This document shows, piece after piece, positions 59,792 through 64,000 of a DNA stretch of 64,000 bases. Position 1 is the stretch's first letter. Each line of letters starts with the position of its first letter. The position numbers and the translations under genes are program-made. This DNA comes from Rhizophagus irregularis (Eukaryota > Glomeromycota > Glomeromycetes > Glomerales > Glomeraceae). The DNA lies in NCBI RefSeq assembly GCF_026210795.1, contig NC_089429.1, forward strand, positions 3,658,001 through 3,722,000, written 5' to 3'. The notes beneath the pieces were generated by a model, which was given only the letters and a program-made list of their open reading frames with translations, was not told the DNA's origin and searched no databases.

Positions 59792-60143
59792 TTTAGAATT
59801 AATACTTGATGAGAAATTAAATAAAATATAAAAATAAAAATATGTTATTTATATTTTATTTAATTTCTTATTAACTATTAATCCTAGAAATACAATTTTA
59901 TTACCATTAAATTTGTATTATTGAGATGATTCTAATGAACTATATTTCATTTTTTTCTGATTACTGGATCAAAAGTTAGCAAACTGTCTGATTGATAACA
60001 GTATTTAGCAAAAATGCCAATCAATTACCAATCAGTTACCAATCAGCTATCTAATTGGTAACCAATTGGTAACTGATTGATGCCTAATTTTTCACTTTTT
60101 AACCTGTGCATTATGATCTCCTAGTTAACTACATGATTAAATA

Positions 60144-60532
60144 TAAGGCCACTCCAATTTAATAGTTTGTTTAACGTACCCCACCCCTCTCGTTTTTGAA
60201 AAATTTTTAAAAATAAACAAACATATGTTATATCACGTGACTTATAATAATATCACCAATCTGTATAATATTTAAAAGAATTTCTTTCCAGTGCATTTGA
60301 ATCTACCAAAGAAAATATTCCCAGTGGTATAATTAATAAAAGTAATATATGTAAACTTATTAATTACATTATCTGTAATAAACCAAAATGTATTTTTAGT
60401 AAAAATGCATTGAGTGATAAAGAAAAAACTATGTTCATTTTTAAATGTTTACTTAATTTGACCCTTTCCCCCCCCCTCAATTTTTATATAAAGTTAGGAC
60501 GTTAAACAAACTATTAAATTGGAGTGGCCTAA
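60144..60532. mobile_element. 0.39-kb MITE
   Basis: The left AAGGCCACTCCAATTTAATA and right TATTAAATTGGAGTGGCCT are inverted repeats continuing through 'gtttgtttaacgt' and 'acgttaaacaaac'. C-rich runs lie near both ends (60179-60190 and 60465-60478). Target duplication unclear. Confidence 0.75.
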
Positions 60533-61000
60533 GAAATATCATACATACTGATCTAGTTACTAACAGATAGATTTAAATAATTATGAAAATTAAAAAAATC
60601 TTTTATTTAATTGTAGTGCAATGAGTCTTATAATATACCAAACATAGATATTAGAATAATATGCTAAAATGGTACATTTTATATGATATTATTTATCTGA
60701 TTAGTTATCAACTTACCATGATCATCTAACAGTATATATATATAATTTTATAGCAAAATAATAAATAAGAATTCACATATATAACAAAGTAATTTTATTA
60801 TCAGATATTAATATATAAACTATCATTTTAATAAATAATATAACTGCTAAATACAAACATGAATATAATAAAATAAAAAGTCATAAGTAGTGTAAGAATT
60901 AGGAATAAAATAGTAATACCAATCCACTCCTATCATATGAGTATAAATTAGAAATATGATGTCATTTATTACATTATAGTTCTTGATTGGAAAATAATTT
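60533..61000. other. AT-rich spacer
   Basis: Nothing supported. Confidence 0.3.
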
Positions 61001-64000
61001 TATATGTAAGATACATAGAAGTCAATTTATTTTTATTTCAATTTTAAATGGAGATAATTAGTGAAAAAGTATCTAAAGATTTTAAAAAGGTAATTATATT
61101 AAATACTTTTTTTTAAAAAATACCAAATTTGCAAAAATAATTATATGTTCAAATGTAAAATAATTTATTATTTAATTAAAATTTCATTTTCAAAAAAGGT
61201 TAACTTATAAAAAATAGTCAAAAATCCATTTTTTTTATAATTCCTTAATTTCTACTGTGTAATTTTTGATCAGAATTAGTATTTTTAATAAAATTTTTAA
61301 TTAATCACAAATTTGTCATTTTTTATAATATTAAATATACTATTATCTAATCAAAATTTTATTTTCAGAATAGGTTTCTTATTATAAAATAGATTAAAAT
61401 ATATCAAAAAAATTAAATATATAAAAATTTTAATTTACTGAGAAATTTAATAAAAAAATCACCAGTTTTTTTAATATTATAAGATATGCAAAAGTTAATT
61501 TATTTAATAAAATTTGAATTTCAAATAGGATTAATTAATAAAAAAGTTTTATAATATAATATTTAATGCTTGATTAGACTGGTCAGGAGCTGAAAGTATC
61601 ATTTATAGAATAGTTGTAATTATTATATAGTTCAAATATATTCTAATAAAATAGTACATGATTCAACATTAAAAAAAAAAAAATCAATGAAAAAATACCT
61701 AAAAATTTGATTTTCGATAAAAAGTATTAAAGATACTAATTAGATATTTTTTAAGGTTTTTTTAAAATGCTTAATTTGCAAAAAATAATTATATAGTAAT
61801 TATATATTTGAATGTAAAATAATCTATTATTTAATTAAAATTTCAAATTAATTATTTTTTTTATAATACTTTAATTTTTACTGTACAATTTTTGATTAAA
61901 ATTATGACCAAACTTTTTATATTTTTAATGAAATTTTAATCATAAATTTGCAAAAAATAATCACTTTTTATAATATTAAATAAATTATTATCTAATAAAA
62001 ATTTTTTTTCAAAATAGATTTTCTATTATAAAATAAATTAAAAATATATTTTAATTTTAAAAAAAAATTAAAAAAAAAGGTAAAATTTTTTGGTTAATTG
62101 GAATTAATTAGTGAAAATTTAATTTTAATTTTAGTAAAAAAGTACTTGAGATTTTTTAAAATGCTGAATTGCAAAATAATTATATACTTAAATGTAAAAT
62201 AATTTATTATTTAATTAAAATTTCATTTCAAAGCAAATTAACTAATAGAAATAGGTCAAAAATTCATTTTTTTCATAATTTTTTAATTTTTACTGTGCAA
62301 TTTTTGGCATTTTTTATAATATTAAATATACTATTATCCAATTAAAATTTTATTTTCAGAACTATAAAATAGATTAAAAATGTATAAAAAAATCAAATAA
62401 AGATAAAAGCCTAAAAGATTCTAATTTAAAGAAATTTTATAATTAATTTTAAAAGATTTAATGAAAAAATTACCAGTTTTTTTACTATTATAAAATGTAC
62501 AAAAGTTAATTTACTTAATAGAATTTCAATTTTAAATAAAATTAATTAGTAAAAAAGTGCTTAAAAACTTGATTTTAATTTTAATAAAAAGTACTAAAGG
62601 GGTAATCAGATATTTTTTAAGGTTTTTTAAATTGCTTAATTTATAAAAAATAATTATATATTTATATGTAAAATAATCTATTATTTAATCAAAATTTTAT
62701 TCTCAAGGTAAGTTAATTAATAGAAAATAGGTTTAAAATCCATTTCTTTCATAATTTCATAATTTCTACTGTGCAATTTTTGGCCAGAATTATGACCAAA
62801 TTTTTTATATTTTTAATGAAATTTCAATCACAAATTTGCAAAAAATAATCATCTTATAATATTAAATATACTATTATCTAATCAAAATTTTATTTTTAGA
62901 ATAAGTTTTCTATCATGAAATAGATTTAATTTTTCAAAAAAATTAATAAAAATAAAACTGCAAATTTTAATTTAAAGTAATTTTATAATCAATTCTAAAA
63001 GATCCAATAAAAAAAATCATTTATTTTTACCATTATAAGATGTACAAAAGTCAATTTACTTAATAAAATTTCAATTTTAGATGGATTAATTAGTGAAAAA
63101 ATGCTTAAAAACTTGATTTTAATTTTGGTAAAAAGTATTAAGAAATTAATCAGATATTTTTTAAAATTTTTTAAAATGTTTAATTTGTAAAAAAAAAATT
63201 ATATATTTAAGTATAAAATGATCTATTATCTGATCAAAATTTTATTTTCAAAGCAAGTTAATTAATAGAAAATAGATTTAAATCCATTTCTTTTATAATT
63301 TCTTAATTTCTACTGTGCAATTTTTGGCCAGAATTATGACCAAATTTTTTGTATTTTAATGAAATTTTCAATTACAAATTTGCAAAAAATAATCACTTTT
63401 TATAATATTAAATATATTATTATCTAATCAAAATTTTATTTTCAGAACAGTTTTTCTATTATAAAATAGATTAAAAATGTATTTTAATTTTTCAAAAAAA
63501 TTAATAAAGATAAAACTGAAAGTCTTAATTTAAAGTAATTTTATAATCAATTTTAGAAAATCCAATGAAAAAAAACACTTATTTTTACTATTATAAGATG
63601 TACAAAAGTCAATTTACTTAATAAAATTTCAATTTCAGATTGGATTAATTATAGAAAAAATGCTTAAAAATTTGATTTTGATTTTGGTAAAAAGTACTAA
63701 GGGGGTAATCAGGTATTTTTTGAAATTTTTTAAAATGTTTAATTTGTAAAAAATAATTATATATTTATATGTAAAATGATCTATTATCTAATTAAAATTT
63801 TATTTTCAAAATAAGTTAATTAATAAAAAATAGGTTAAAAATTCATTTTTTTCATAATTTCATAATTTCTACTGTGCAATTTTTGGCCAGAATTATGACC
63901 AAATTTTTTGTATTTTTAATGAAATTTTCAATTACAAATTTGCAAAAAATAATCACTTTTTATAATATTAAATATATTATTATCTAATCAAAATTTTATT
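61001..64000. repeat. Satellite-like tandem repeat, unit roughly 410-630 bp, running off the window
   Basis: The anchor 'tttctactgtgcaattttt' with 'ggccagaattatgaccaaat' recurs near 61249, 61876, 62287, 62764, 63307 and 63866. The last two intervals are about 543 and 559 bp and those units are most alike. Each unit also has 'tctaatcaaaattttattttc', 'gtacaaaagt(t/c)aatttactt', 'ggtaaaaagtactaa' and 'aggttttttaaa'. No open frame is conserved. The array continues past the right edge. Confidence 0.8.

Larger units (their letters stand above)
59021..60108. mobile_element. 1.1-kb foldback element with two nested MITEs
   Basis: The left CACAGGTTGAAAAATGAAAA and right 'ttttcactttttaacctgtg' are inverted repeats that continue through 'aggcattaatcattcaccaat' and 'cagatagctaattggtaac' on each side. 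The centre carries the shared 'aatcgtctcaataagacgaa' palindrome and 'tctaatggtagtaaaattg' facing 'cattttattaccatta'-like sequence. The flanks give no clean target duplication. Elements at 59065-59314 and 59503-59791 have inserted into it. Confidence 0.65.

Overview
The window looks like nuclear DNA of an arbuscular mycorrhizal fungus (Glomeromycotina, very probably Rhizophagus). The base composition is extremely A+T-rich and genes are sparse, with short introns. It holds a tyrosine-kinase-like gene of the type expanded in Rhizophagus, MULE transposases with FAR1, SWIM and CCHC parts, and a LINE whose reverse transcriptase is joined to RNase H. No tRNA, rRNA, CRISPR or bacterial-type operon was seen. 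The species is inferred from family resemblance, not from a search.

Only three genes look intact or nearly so. They are a kinase with a duplicated MLKL-like N-terminal domain (37434-39946, minus), a 327-residue multi-pass membrane protein (43825-44808, plus), and a small four-exon WW-domain protein with a Gln-rich coiled coil (46473-47129, plus). Everything else is mobile-element debris, repeats or AT-rich spacer.

1-10 kb: an 82-bp tandem repeat, an array of short exon/intron-like units, and remnants of an unrecognised minus-strand gene. That gene is broken by a 244-bp hAT-type MITE, a 4.3-kb inverted-repeat element and a 177-bp MITE. The 4.3-kb element itself contains a 1.3-kb hAT-type element and two exon/intron-like arrays. 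10.5-15.5 kb: a MULE with recognisable terminal repeats and a dead transposase, into which three smaller elements have jumped. 16-22 kb: repeats and degenerate copies of a gene-fragment family. 22.8-27 kb: the longest exon/intron-like array. 27.6-30.1 kb: a second broken gene split by an inverted relative of the hAT-type element from 3.9 kb. 30-36.7 kb: MITEs and a dead LINE. 37-47 kb: the genic island. 47-64 kb: AT-rich DNA with nested MITEs and foldback elements, ending in a satellite-like repeat that runs off the window.

The two strongest points are these. Five separate blocks (families A to E) consist of tandem units that each look like a 5' splice site, a short intron, a U-rich tract ending in AG, and a microexon of about 40-55 nt. 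In several families the 5' splice site lies in or beside a hairpin. Second, eleven non-autonomous elements carry exact or near-exact 8-bp target duplications, and unrelated elements share a palindromic GTCTC/GAGAC motif.
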